DNA of 9,133 nucleotides from DIGJ01 sp036658435 (GTDB lineage: Bacteria; Bacillota; Clostridia; Lachnospirales; Lachnospiraceae), in assembly GCA_036658435.1 (NCBI GenBank), contig JAVXEO010000074.1:1-9133 (forward strand), read 5' to 3'. The notes beneath the pieces were generated by a model, which did no database searches, was not told the origin of the DNA, and was given only the letters and a program-made list of their open reading frames with translations. A program made the position numbers and the translations under genes. Positions 1 through 5,964 of this stretch are shown piece after piece; within the stretch, counting starts at the first letter, position 1; each line of letters starts with the position of its first letter.

Positions 1-214
1 AGCACTGGGTGTGACTCTGCCCTGTGAGGAATATGATACATTTAACGGATTTATCTTTGGTACCCTTGGCACCATTCCCCAGGACGGCTCTACCGTTGAT
101 GTGGAAACACAGGGGCTGGTGATAAAGGTCACAACCATTCGTGATCATCAGGTAGAAACGGCTTTGGTTTGCTTAGAAACCCCGCCTGCGTTAATCGAAA
201 AAGAAGGAACATAA
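1..214 (+). CDS. C-terminal end of a CorC/HlyC-type (CBS-domain, hemolysin-related) membrane transporter, partial
   Basis: This is the last 70 codons of a gene that begins before the window; the frame is open from base 2 and stops with TAA at 212-214. The GTG at 11 is an internal Val codon, because the conserved segment is already under way before it (ALGVTLPCEEYDTFNGFIFG). The pattern EEYDTxxGFIxxxLGxIPxDG, followed by short strands ending near VETALV, matches the small 'transporter-associated' domain at the C-terminus of CorC/HlyC/CNNM-family proteins. In that family it follows a DUF21 membrane domain and a CBS pair, and members are linked to Mg2+/Co2+ or Na+ handling. Those upstream domains are not visible here, so the full architecture is inferred. 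The gene converges on the P-type ATPase gene, with a hairpin terminator between them. Confidence 0.8.
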   Translation, partial: ALGVTLPCEEYDTFNGFIFGTLGTIPQDGSTVDVETQGLVIKVTTIRDHQVETALVCLETPPALIEKEGT

Positions 215-228
215 TTTTCCAAAAGATA

Positions 229-272
229 AAGAGTCAAGCTGGGATATACCCCCCAACTTGACTCTTATTTTA
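229..272. terminator. Rho-independent terminator, probably bidirectional, between convergent genes
   Basis: The arms at 229-243 and 252-266 pair over 15 positions with one C/A mismatch: AAGAGTCAAG with CTTGACTCTT, then TGGG with CCCA. The loop is 8 nt. The plus strand continues ATTTTAT, which gives a short U-tract after the partial transporter gene. Read on the minus strand, the hairpin is followed by TTTATCTTTT, so it can also end the ATPase transcript, whose stop lies about 40 nt away. No other hairpin lies between the two stop codons. Confidence 0.85.
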
Positions 273-304
273 TACTCTATCAATACGAAGGAACTTTAAA
301 TTCA

Positions 305-2911
305 TTATTTTTTAATGTTTTTAAAGAACTTAAGTAGTTGAATAATGAAAAGGTTGGAAAGACTCAACCCATAAATAGTAAGCAGCTGTTTTAGACTCAG
401 TGCGGTTACTGCAAATACCGGCTGTAAAAATGGAACTAATAATACAAGGTTGAGCAATATAAATCCGATAAAGAAAGCAAGCCATAGGTACGGGTTGGTA
501 AAAAAGTGTTTGGTAAATAATACCGGTTTTTCGGACTTTGTATTGAAACCATGTACCAGACGAGAGAGACAAAGAGTTGCAAATGCCATTGTCATTGCGT
601 GTCCATTACTACTGGAGAGTCCCACATAATAAGCAGCCATGGTGGTAAAGGCTAACACAAGACCTTCACTTAAAATGGAAATCATAAAGGATTTTGTTAA
701 AATGGATTCCTCTTTAGGTCTTGGCTTTACCGACATAACGGAAGAGGAATGAGGCTCCATTCCCAATGCAATGGCGGGTAGACTATCGGTTAAAAGGTTA
801 ATAAATAAAAGGTGTACCGGTGCAAAAGGAAGAGGAAGCGCCAATAAAGAAGCATATAGCACACTTAAAATTCCCGCCGTATTACCGGAGAGTAAAAACT
901 GAATGGATTTTTTAATGTTAGCATAAATATTTCGTCCATTTCGTACAGCGGTTACAATCGTTGCAAAATTATCATCGGTCAATACCATAGAAGCCGCATC
1001 TTTTGATACTTCACTGCCGGTAATACCCATAGCAACACCAATGTCTGCCTGTTTCAAAGCAGGGGCATCATTTACACCATCTCCGGTCATGGCCACAATA
1101 TTTCCCCGTTCCTGCCATGCGCGAACAATTCGAATTTTATGTTCGGGAGAAACACGGGCATAGACGGATACTTTTTCTACATAATCTTTCAATTCCTCAT
1201 CGCTTAAATCATCAATTTCTTTACCGTCTACGGCAATATCCTCTTCCTTTAAAATTCCAATCTGCCGTGCGATAGAAGAGGCTGTAATTTTATGGTCACC
1301 GGTAATCATAATAGGACGGATGCCGGCTTTTACACATTCAGCAACGGCATTTTTGGCTTCTTCTCTTGGAGGATCCATCATAGCCATAAGACCTAAAAAG
1401 GTGTAACCTTGTTCATCCTCTAAGGTAAGAGAACGGGCATCTGAAAATTCTTTATAGGCAAAAGCAAGAACCCGTAAACCGCTTTCAGAAAAGGTCTGGT
1501 TGATGGCTTCAATTTTTTCTTTATCATTTTGAGTAATGGGAGTAATGCCATCTTTTGTTTCAATAGAAACCAGCCGGTTAAGTAAGGCATCAACAGCACC
1601 TTTTGTTACCAGGAGAGGGGTTCCTTCTATGGTATGAAGAGTGGACATAAGCTTTCTGTCCGAATCAAAAGGTATTTCCTGCAGGCGAGGGAAGGTGGTT
1701 CGAACCTCTGAAGTGGAAATGCCAAAATCTTCAGCCAATAAAACAAAAGACAATTCCGTGGGATCTCCCATTAAGTTTCCATCGAGAATGGTTGCATCGC
1801 TGCAAAGCAAGCTCATGTTGAGCAGCTTTTTTTCTAAAGGATCCGTAAAATCTAAATGGTCCTTTTCAATAATTTCTGTGTTTACACTGATTTTTTGAAT
1901 GGACATTTTATTCTGGGTCAGGGTACCCGTTTTATCAGAACAGATAATGGAAACACTCCCTAAACCTTCCACTGCAGGTAGTTTTTTAACAATTGCATTT
2001 TCCTGAATCATTTTTTGTGTTCCAAAAGATAAAACAATGGTGACAATAGAACTTAATGCCTCGGGAATCGCAGCAACGGCAAGAGCAACAGCAAACATAA
2101 AGGCACTCATAATACCTTCTCCACGAGAAATGCTTAATACAAATAAAAGAGCGCAGATAACTAAGATGATAAGGGAAAGACGCTTACCAAACTGGTCAAG
2201 GTTTTGCTGAAGAGGAGTTGCTTTTTCAGAGGTATTATTTAACAAGGTTGCAACTTTACCAATCTGGGAATCCATTCCTATGGCGGTTACAACAAAACGA
2301 GCACGGCCATAGGTAACGAAGCAGCCGGCAAATACCATGTTTTTCTGATCCCCAAGAGCCGGTTCCCCCTCTAGGGAACAATCCTCTTTTTCAACGGGAA
2401 GGCTTTCACCGGTTAAAGAACTTTCATTTACCTGTAAACCGGCATTTTCGATGATTCGTCCATCGGCACAGATAGAATCGCCGGCTTCTAAGATAACAAT
2501 ATCACCAAGAGTTACTTCCTTAGAAGGAATGGTAATGGCATCTCCATTACGTAGAACCTTTGCCATAGGAGCCGTCAATGATTTTAAACTATTCAAAGAT
2601 TGTTCTGCTTTTACATTTTGTACGGTACCAAGGATTGCATTTAAGGTAATTACAAGGAAAATAACAAGTGAACTTTCAAAGTCCCCTAAAAATGCAGAAA
2701 TGATGGCTGCAACGATTAAGATTATTACAAGAAAGTCCTTGTACTGTTCTAAAAAAATAAGAAGAACCGGTTTCTTTTTTTTGTCTTTTAAACTGTTTAA
2801 GCCGTAACGCTCATTTCGCGCTGCTGCTTCTTGGGAAGAAAGACCTTGGGAAGAGGTGCTTAACTCTTCTAGTAAATCTTCTTTTTTTGTCTGATAAGAA
2901 TTTGTGACCAT
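305..2911 (-). CDS. P-type cation-transporting ATPase, Ca2+/Mn2+ exporter type (P2 family)
   Basis: An 868-residue membrane pump that would use ATP to export divalent cations. From the ATG at 2911 the motifs are, in order: N-terminal cation-ATPase domain; actuator TGES at 167-170; M4 motif PEAL at 283-286; phosphorylation site CSDKTGTLT with Asp326; nucleotide-domain KGA at 437-439; DPPR at 513-516; TGD at 537-539; hinge TGDGVNDAPA from 609; and a C-terminal block of hydrophobic helices. M6 has NLLTD (Asn705, Thr708, Asp709), as in SERCA/PMCA pumps. M5 reads SGNTAG, so Asn677 is kept but the SERCA Glu771 position is Gly680, which suggests one transport site. The start at 2911 is chosen for its GGAGGT site 5 nt upstream; the frame stays open to 3037 but there it is the riboswitch terminator. 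The manganese riboswitch in the leader points to Mn2+ export (inference), as for yoaB/mgtA-type ATPases of lactic acid bacteria. Ca2+ export remains possible. It appears to be a single-gene unit. Confidence 0.95.
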   Translation of the reverse strand: MVTNSYQTKKEDLLEELSTSSQGLSSQEAAARNERYGLNSLKDKKKKPVLLIFLEQYKDFLVIILIVAAIISAFLGDFESSLVIFLVITLNAILGTVQNVKAEQSLNSLKSLTAPMAKVLRNGDAITIPSKEVTLGDIVILEAGDSICADGRIIENAGLQVNESSLTGESLPVEKEDCSLEGEPALGDQKNMVFAGCFVTYGRARFVVTAIGMDSQIGKVATLLNNTSEKATPLQQNLDQFGKRLSLIILVICALLFVLSISRGEGIMSAFMFAVALAVAAIPEALSSIVTIVLSFGTQKMIQENAIVKKLPAVEGLGSVSIICSDKTGTLTQNKMSIQKISVNTEIIEKDHLDFTDPLEKKLLNMSLLCSDATILDGNLMGDPTELSFVLLAEDFGISTSEVRTTFPRLQEIPFDSDRKLMSTLHTIEGTPLLVTKGAVDALLNRLVSIETKDGITPITQNDKEKIEAINQTFSESGLRVLAFAYKEFSDARSLTLEDEQGYTFLGLMAMMDPPREEAKNAVAECVKAGIRPIMITGDHKITASSIARQIGILKEEDIAVDGKEIDDLSDEELKDYVEKVSVYARVSPEHKIRIVRAWQERGNIVAMTGDGVNDAPALKQADIGVAMGITGSEVSKDAASMVLTDDNFATIVTAVRNGRNIYANIKKSIQFLLSGNTAGILSVLYASLLALPLPFAPVHLLFINLLTDSLPAIALGMEPHSSSVMSVKPRPKEESILTKSFMISILSEGLVLAFTTMAAYYVGLSSSNGHAMTMAFATLCLSRLVHGFNTKSEKPVLFTKHFFTNPYLWLAFFIGFILLNLVLLVPFLQPVFAVTALSLKQLLTIYGLSLSNLFIIQLLKFFKNIKK

Positions 2912-2916
2912 AAAAT

Positions 2917-2922
2917 ACCTCC
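2917..2922 (-). promoter_or_regulatory. Ribosome binding site fixing the ATPase start
   Basis: On the minus strand GGAGGT lies 5 nt before the ATG at 2909-2911. This selects the 868-residue protein over the 910-residue reading that starts at 3037, whose first 42 codons translate the terminator hairpin. Confidence 0.88.
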
Positions 2923-2960
2923 GTTTTATTATAGGATAACCAAAAGGAATACAAAGTAAT

Positions 2961-3017
2961 AAAAAAAAAGCAAGACTTTTATTACCATGCAGAAATGGAA
3001 TAAAAGTCTCGCTTTTT
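2961..3017 (-). terminator. Riboswitch-controlled Rho-independent terminator in the ATPase leader
   Basis: The arms 2965-2983 and 2999-3017 pair over 19 positions with one non-Watson-Crick position. Inside, after a bulged A, CCAT/ATGG adds 4 bp and closes a GCAGAA loop. On the minus strand the hairpin runs into nine U residues (A-run 2961-2969). It lies between promoter and start codon, so it would stop transcription before the ATPase is reached. Its 5' arm contains the GACUUUUAUU segment that also serves as the 3' strand of aptamer helix P1, so the two structures exclude one another. Confidence 0.9.
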
Positions 3018-3114
3018 AGATACGATACGGAGAACATATAGAATCAAAATAATGTTCTCGTATTGACGACATCGTACACACCAATAAAACCGGTGCAAGC
3101 TACTCCCTAATATT
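2999..3114 (-). promoter_or_regulatory. yybP-ykoY family manganese riboswitch aptamer
   Basis: The minus strand carries the conserved family blocks. GGGAGUAGC (3107 down to 3099) is the first metal-site loop. A P2 hairpin follows, GCACC/GGUGU (3092-3096 with 3078-3082). A third helix UACGAU/AUCGUA (3071-3076 with 3021-3026) opens into the second conserved loop, GUCGUCAAUACGAG (3057-3070), capped by GAGAACAU/AUGUUCUC (3052-3059 with 3030-3037). The 3' end AGCGAGAC-UUUUAUU resembles the P1-closing strand of the Lactococcus yoaB riboswitch, which I recall as AGCAAGAC-CUUUCC. P1 here (AAUAUUAG with CUUUUAUU) is AU-rich with two U-U mismatches. Family members sense Mn2+ and usually switch exporter genes ON, which fits the ATPase downstream. 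Recognition is by eye; a covariance-model search was not run. Confidence 0.9.
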
Positions 3115-3123
3115 GTTGTCATC

Positions 3124-3152
3124 AGTATAAGTTGGAAATTTCTAAATGTCAA
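3124..3152 (-). promoter_or_regulatory. Sigma-A type promoter of the ATPase/riboswitch transcript
   Basis: On the minus strand a perfect -35 TTGACA (3147-3152) is followed by 17 nt and the -10 TATACT (3124-3129). The predicted start is near 3117, only a few nucleotides before the aptamer, as expected for a leader riboswitch. With such a consensus promoter, control probably lies mainly at the downstream terminator (inference). Confidence 0.85.
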
Positions 3153-3230
3153 CTAAAATCGCAAAAATTTTTATAATAAAATTGTAAAATTATTTATATG
3201 TGACAAGGTTACAGAATAAAAAAAATAACT

Positions 3231-3258
3231 TTGCTAGGATGCAAATATGAGATATAAT
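3231..3258 (+). promoter_or_regulatory. Promoter of the hemerythrin gene
   Basis: A perfect -10 TATAAT (3253-3258) is preceded, 16 nt away, by TTGCTA (3231-3236) as the -35. The predicted start is near 3265, leaving a leader of about 28 nt with AGGAGG at 3280-3285, 7 nt before the ATG. The promoter is divergent from the ATPase promoter. The AT-rich stretch between them (about 3153-3230) holds no gene; the only other thing I see in it is a weak dyad at 3199-3213. Confidence 0.75.
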
Positions 3259-3292
3259 ATTAGAATAAATATCTTACACAGGAGGTAATAGT

Positions 3293-3682
3293 ATGTATGA
3301 AATGAAAGACGAGTACTTGACGGGGATTCCCCTCATTGATGAGGAACACAAAACCTTGTTTTCTATAGCTGAGGAGGCTTATCAATTAAGACATGAGGAG
3401 TTTATTCCGGATAAGTATGATAATGTAAAAGCAATTTTACATAAATTAAGGGACTATACGCTGATGCATTTTGAACACGAAGAGGCTTATATGGAAAGCA
3501 TTACCTATAAAAGAATGTTTACACAGAAGGTGCAGCACGATGCCTTTCGTGAAAAACTGGAAGACTTTGATTTAGAGAATATAGATGAAAATACCGATGC
3601 CGTAGTGGATGAAATATTGGTTTTCTTAACAAACTGGCTGGTTCATCATATCTTAGAGAATGATAAGCTTATTGGAGAATAG
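3293..3682 (+). CDS. Bacteriohemerythrin (single hemerythrin domain)
   Basis: A 129-residue soluble protein that is one four-helix hemerythrin domain, normally a di-iron, oxygen-binding fold. The ligand pattern is His19 (LIDEEHKTLF), His59 and Glu63 (HFEHEE), His82 (QHDAF), His119 and Asp124 (HHILENDK). The position four residues before His82, normally a seventh ligand (His), is Gln78 (codon CAG, 3524-3526). The spacing of the other ligands matches bacteriohemerythrins closely, so this looks like substitution rather than misalignment. The length is typical of the family. The start has AGGAGG 7 nt upstream and its own promoter. In anaerobes such proteins are thought to bind O2, deliver it or sense it, or to handle iron; which applies here is unknown. 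The next gene, 128 nt downstream, may be co-transcribed, since no clear terminator separates them. Confidence 0.93.
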   Translation: MYEMKDEYLTGIPLIDEEHKTLFSIAEEAYQLRHEEFIPDKYDNVKAILHKLRDYTLMHFEHEEAYMESITYKRMFTQKVQHDAFREKLEDFDLENIDENTDAVVDEILVFLTNWLVHHILENDKLIGE

Positions 3683-3782
3683 AAAATATCACACCGAATA
3701 AGGTTTGTACCTGCAGCATGGTGGAAATAGAAAATATCGTGGAATGATGGTTTGGAGTTCCAAGGATGCCTATTTCCACCAT
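3678..3782. repeat. 13-nt direct repeat and 13-bp inverted repeat between the hemerythrin and HD genes
   Basis: AATAGAAAATATC occurs exactly at 3678-3690 (over the hemerythrin stop codon) and at 3726-3738. ATGGTGGAAATAG at 3718-3730 is perfectly inverted at 3770-3782, enclosing 39 nt that contain a smaller TTGGA/TCCAA dyad. No U-tract follows the large hairpin, so it is a poor terminator. It ends 14 nt before the HD gene's Shine-Dalgarno region. It could be an RNA processing or stability element or a small repeat remnant; its function is unknown. Confidence 0.6.
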
Positions 3783-3810
3783 TTGTAAATCAGAAAAGGG
3801 GAGAAGGCTT

Positions 3811-4488
3811 ATGAAAAAATCAAAGTTTGAACAGGCGGAAGAGTTTATGCACTCTTGCATGAACGATACGGTTCATGACAGCCTGCATGTTTACAGGGTA
3901 TTAAACTATGCAGTGCAGATTGCAGAAGTAACAGAGGGCGCCAATATGGATGTGGTTATACTTGCAGCCATTTTACACGATATAGGAAGAGAAAAAGAAA
4001 AAAAGGATAGTACCATTTGTCATGCGGAGGCAGGAAGTGAAATGGCCAGGAATTTTTTGCTCCAAGCAGGATATGAAGAAGATATGGCAAATCATGTGGC
4101 CTCTTGTATCTTAACCCATCGCTATAAGAAAAACCGCAGACCGGAAAGTATAGAAGGAGAGATTATTTTTGATGCAGACAAACTGGACCTAACCGGGACG
4201 GTTGGAACGGCAAGAGCCATTTTATTTGGAGGGCAGATCAAAGAACCTCTATATTTAATAGGTGAAGATAAGATGCCAACGGAGGGACTGCCTGGAGAAG
4301 AAGCCTCCCTTTTTCGAGAATATAATAGAAAATTAAAGGAAATATCCTCTAAGTTTTATACAAAAGAGGGAACTCATATGGCAAGGATACAACAAAAAAG
4401 CATGGATTTATATTTTGAATCTTTATTTTCGGAAATACATAGAAACTATGAACTGGGAAAAGATATCCTTGCTCATTATGTAATCTAA
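3811..4488 (+). CDS. HD-domain phosphohydrolase, YpgQ/YedJ-like
   Basis: A 225-residue soluble metal-dependent phosphohydrolase of the HD superfamily. From the ATG at 3811 the metal-ligand set is His26 (DSLHVYRV), His56-Asp57 (AAILHDIGRE), His71 (CHAEAG), His103 (ILTHRY) and Asp123 (FDADKLDLTG). This is the H-HD-H-H-D arrangement of the larger HD families, and the DADKLD segment followed by GTARAILFGG resembles YedJ/YpgQ proteins. YpgQ-like members hydrolyse nucleoside triphosphates or related phosphate esters in vitro; the substrate here cannot be read from sequence. The start at 3811 is preferred over the in-frame ATG at 3766 because GGGGAG/GAAGG lies just upstream, while the earlier ATG lacks a spaced site and sits in an inverted repeat. 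The GH13 gene follows after 30 nt, so the two are probably co-transcribed, though no metabolic link is obvious. Confidence 0.87.
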   Translation: MKKSKFEQAEEFMHSCMNDTVHDSLHVYRVLNYAVQIAEVTEGANMDVVILAAILHDIGREKEKKDSTICHAEAGSEMARNFLLQAGYEEDMANHVASCILTHRYKKNRRPESIEGEIIFDADKLDLTGTVGTARAILFGGQIKEPLYLIGEDKMPTEGLPGEEASLFREYNRKLKEISSKFYTKEGTHMARIQQKSMDLYFESLFSEIHRNYELGKDILAHYVI

Positions 4489-4518
4489 AAAAATTTAGTA
4501 TAACGGGAGGTAAAAAGA

Positions 4519-5820
4519 ATGTGGGCAAATGAAAGCGTGTTTTATCAGATTTATCCACTTGGATTTTGTGGAGCACCCTTAGAAAATCAGGGGGTGGCAG
4601 AGCAGCGAATTCAAAAAGTGATAGAGTGGATTCCGCATATTAAGAAACTAGGTGCCAATGCAATCTATTTTTCACCGGTATTTGAATCAGACAGCCATGG
4701 TTATAATACAAGAGATTTCAGACAAATTGATGTACGCTTAGGAACAAATGAAGATTTTAAAATGGTATGCAGGCAGCTCCATGAAAATGGAATACGAGTG
4801 GTACTAGATGGCGTATTTAATCATGTTGGGCGTGGATTCTGGGCATTTCAGGATGTATTGGATAAAAGAGAAGCTTCTCCCTATGTAAACTGGTTTCACC
4901 TTAATTTTGGTGGAAATTCAAACTATAACGATGGACTTTGGTATGAAGGCTGGGAAGGTAATTATGATCTGGTAAAGCTGAATCTGCAAAACGAAGAAGT
5001 AATCCATCACATTTTGGAAAGCGTTGGTCTATGGATCGAAGAATTTGATATTGATGGACTTCGACTGGATGTAGCTTATTGTCTGGATCACGGATTTGTG
5101 AAGCGGCTGCGTCAATATTGTGACAGTAAGAAAGGGGATTTCTTTCTCCTTGGAGAAATGCTTCATGGAGATTACAAAGAGCTGGTAAATGATGAAATGC
5201 TGGATTCTGCTACAAACTATGAGTGCTATAAAGGTCTGTTCTCCAGCTTTAACAGCTTGAATATGTTTGAAATCAACCATTCCCTGCTGCGCCAGTTTGG
5301 ACCGGAGGACTGGACGCTGTATCGTGGAAAACATCTACTTTCCTTTGTAGATAATCATGATGTAACAAGGATTGCCAGTAATCTTACCAATGAAAAGCAC
5401 CTGCCCCTGATTTATGGAATGTGCTTTGGTATGCCGGGAATTCCCTGCGTATATTATGGAAGCGAGTGGGGGGCAAAAGGAGATAAAAATAAAGGAGATG
5501 AAGCCTTAAGAGCCTGTTTTGAAGAACCTGTTGAAAATGAGCTTTCAGAATTTATAGGGAAACTTTCAGAAGTGAAGAAAAATAGCGATGGGTTGAACTA
5601 TGGAGGCTTTCGTTCTATCCTGCTGACAAACAAACAATGTATTTTTGAACGAAAATCAGAAAAAGAACGGATTTTCGTTGCAATCAATGCCGGAGAAGAA
5701 TCGTATACTGCCCATTTTGAGACAGGAACCACGGAACTTACCGATTTACTCACCGGAGAAAAAGAAAACTTCAATGGAGTAAAAGAAATGCCGCCTTACC
5801 GTGTCTTTTACTGGAAATAA
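4519..5820 (+). CDS. Cytoplasmic alpha-amylase family glycoside hydrolase (GH13)
   Basis: A 433-residue GH13 enzyme with a (beta/alpha)8 barrel and a short C-terminal beta domain (about 355-433). The conserved regions are easy to see: YFSPVFESDSHGYNTRDF near 50-67; region I DGVFNH at 97-102; region II GLRLDVA at 180-186 with nucleophile Asp184; region III GEMLHGD with acid/base Glu213; and region IV FVDNHD at 276-281 with Asp281. There is no signal peptide and no N-terminal carbohydrate-binding domain, so it probably acts inside the cell on imported maltodextrins, as a maltodextrinase, neopullulanase or alpha-glucosidase type enzyme. The exact specificity is not decidable by eye. The start has GGGAGG 8 nt upstream. 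No separate promoter is evident in the 30-nt gap after the HD gene. Catalytic residues are complete, so it should be active. Confidence 0.93.
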   Translation: MWANESVFYQIYPLGFCGAPLENQGVAEQRIQKVIEWIPHIKKLGANAIYFSPVFESDSHGYNTRDFRQIDVRLGTNEDFKMVCRQLHENGIRVVLDGVFNHVGRGFWAFQDVLDKREASPYVNWFHLNFGGNSNYNDGLWYEGWEGNYDLVKLNLQNEEVIHHILESVGLWIEEFDIDGLRLDVAYCLDHGFVKRLRQYCDSKKGDFFLLGEMLHGDYKELVNDEMLDSATNYECYKGLFSSFNSLNMFEINHSLLRQFGPEDWTLYRGKHLLSFVDNHDVTRIASNLTNEKHLPLIYGMCFGMPGIPCVYYGSEWGAKGDKNKGDEALRACFEEPVENELSEFIGKLSEVKKNSDGLNYGGFRSILLTNKQCIFERKSEKERIFVAINAGEESYTAHFETGTTELTDLLTGEKENFNGVKEMPPYRVFYWK

Positions 5821-5855
5821 AAAGTTTTGCAAAATCTCTTATTATTTTATTTTGC

Positions 5856-5895
5856 ATAAATAGAGAATAAGCGACACATGTCGTTTTCTCTTTAT
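5856..5895. promoter_or_regulatory. Dyad-symmetric putative Crp/Fnr-family operator, or weak terminator hairpin
   Basis: The core is CGACA-CA-TGTCG (5872-5883, centre 5877.5). Symmetry continues outward: GAGAA (5863-5867) answers TTCTC (5886-5890) and ATAAA (5856-5860) answers TTTAT (5891-5895), with small bulges on the left arm. The 6-2-6 form GCGACA-CA-TGTCGT has the ACA-NN-TGT centre seen in PrfA-type sites. With the -10 at 5907-5912 the centre falls 41.5 nt upstream of the predicted start, the class II activator position. The same bases can fold as a hairpin with a U-rich 3' arm, so a role in ending the GH13 transcript is an alternative. Confidence 0.5.
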
Positions 5896-5912
5896 GAAAC
5901 TGGTAATACAAT
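5884..5912 (+). promoter_or_regulatory. Predicted promoter of the regulator-yjjI-yjjW operon
   Basis: A good -10, TACAAT (5907-5912), stands 17 nt from a poor -35 (TTTTCT, 5884-5889). The right arm of the dyad covers the -35. A weak -35 beneath an activator-like dyad is typical of activator-dependent promoters. No better -10/-35 pair is visible between the GH13 stop and the regulator start. Confidence 0.5.
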
Positions 5913-5952
5913 AAGAGTAAGAAATAAAACAAAATAAATATTGTTTTGTTTT

Positions 5953-5958
5953 GGAGGT
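5953..5958 (+). promoter_or_regulatory. Ribosome binding site selecting a TTG start for the regulator
   Basis: GGAGGT is followed by 6 nt and then TTG at 5965-5967. The earlier in-frame TTG at 5941 has no site before it and would place this GGAGGT inside the gene. No in-frame ATG occurs until codon 32 counted from the TTG, which falls inside the N-terminal domain. Confidence 0.82.
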
Positions 5959-5964
5959 GCTAAT

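Noticed and set aside
229..266. Considered as a repeat or attachment site because of its perfect arms
   Set aside because: Position between convergent stop codons and T-rich flanks on both strands are explained by a bidirectional terminator.
1641..2807. Plus-strand open frames inside the ATPase gene (1641-1898, 2451-2807)
   Set aside because: Antisense to well-conserved ATPase motifs, with no domain pattern and no ribosome site.
2912..3037. N-terminal extension of the ATPase frame (extra 42 codons)
   Set aside because: It overlaps the riboswitch terminator, and the GGAGGT site is placed for the ATG at 2911.
3766..3810. Earlier in-frame ATG for the HD-domain protein
   Set aside because: No spaced Shine-Dalgarno precedes it and it lies in the inverted repeat; the ATG at 3811 has a purine-rich GGGGAG/GAAGG region.
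3669..3860. Minus-strand small open frame across the hemerythrin-HD spacer
   Set aside because: It overlaps the ends of two real genes, has no Shine-Dalgarno upstream, and its sequence looks like a translated repeat.
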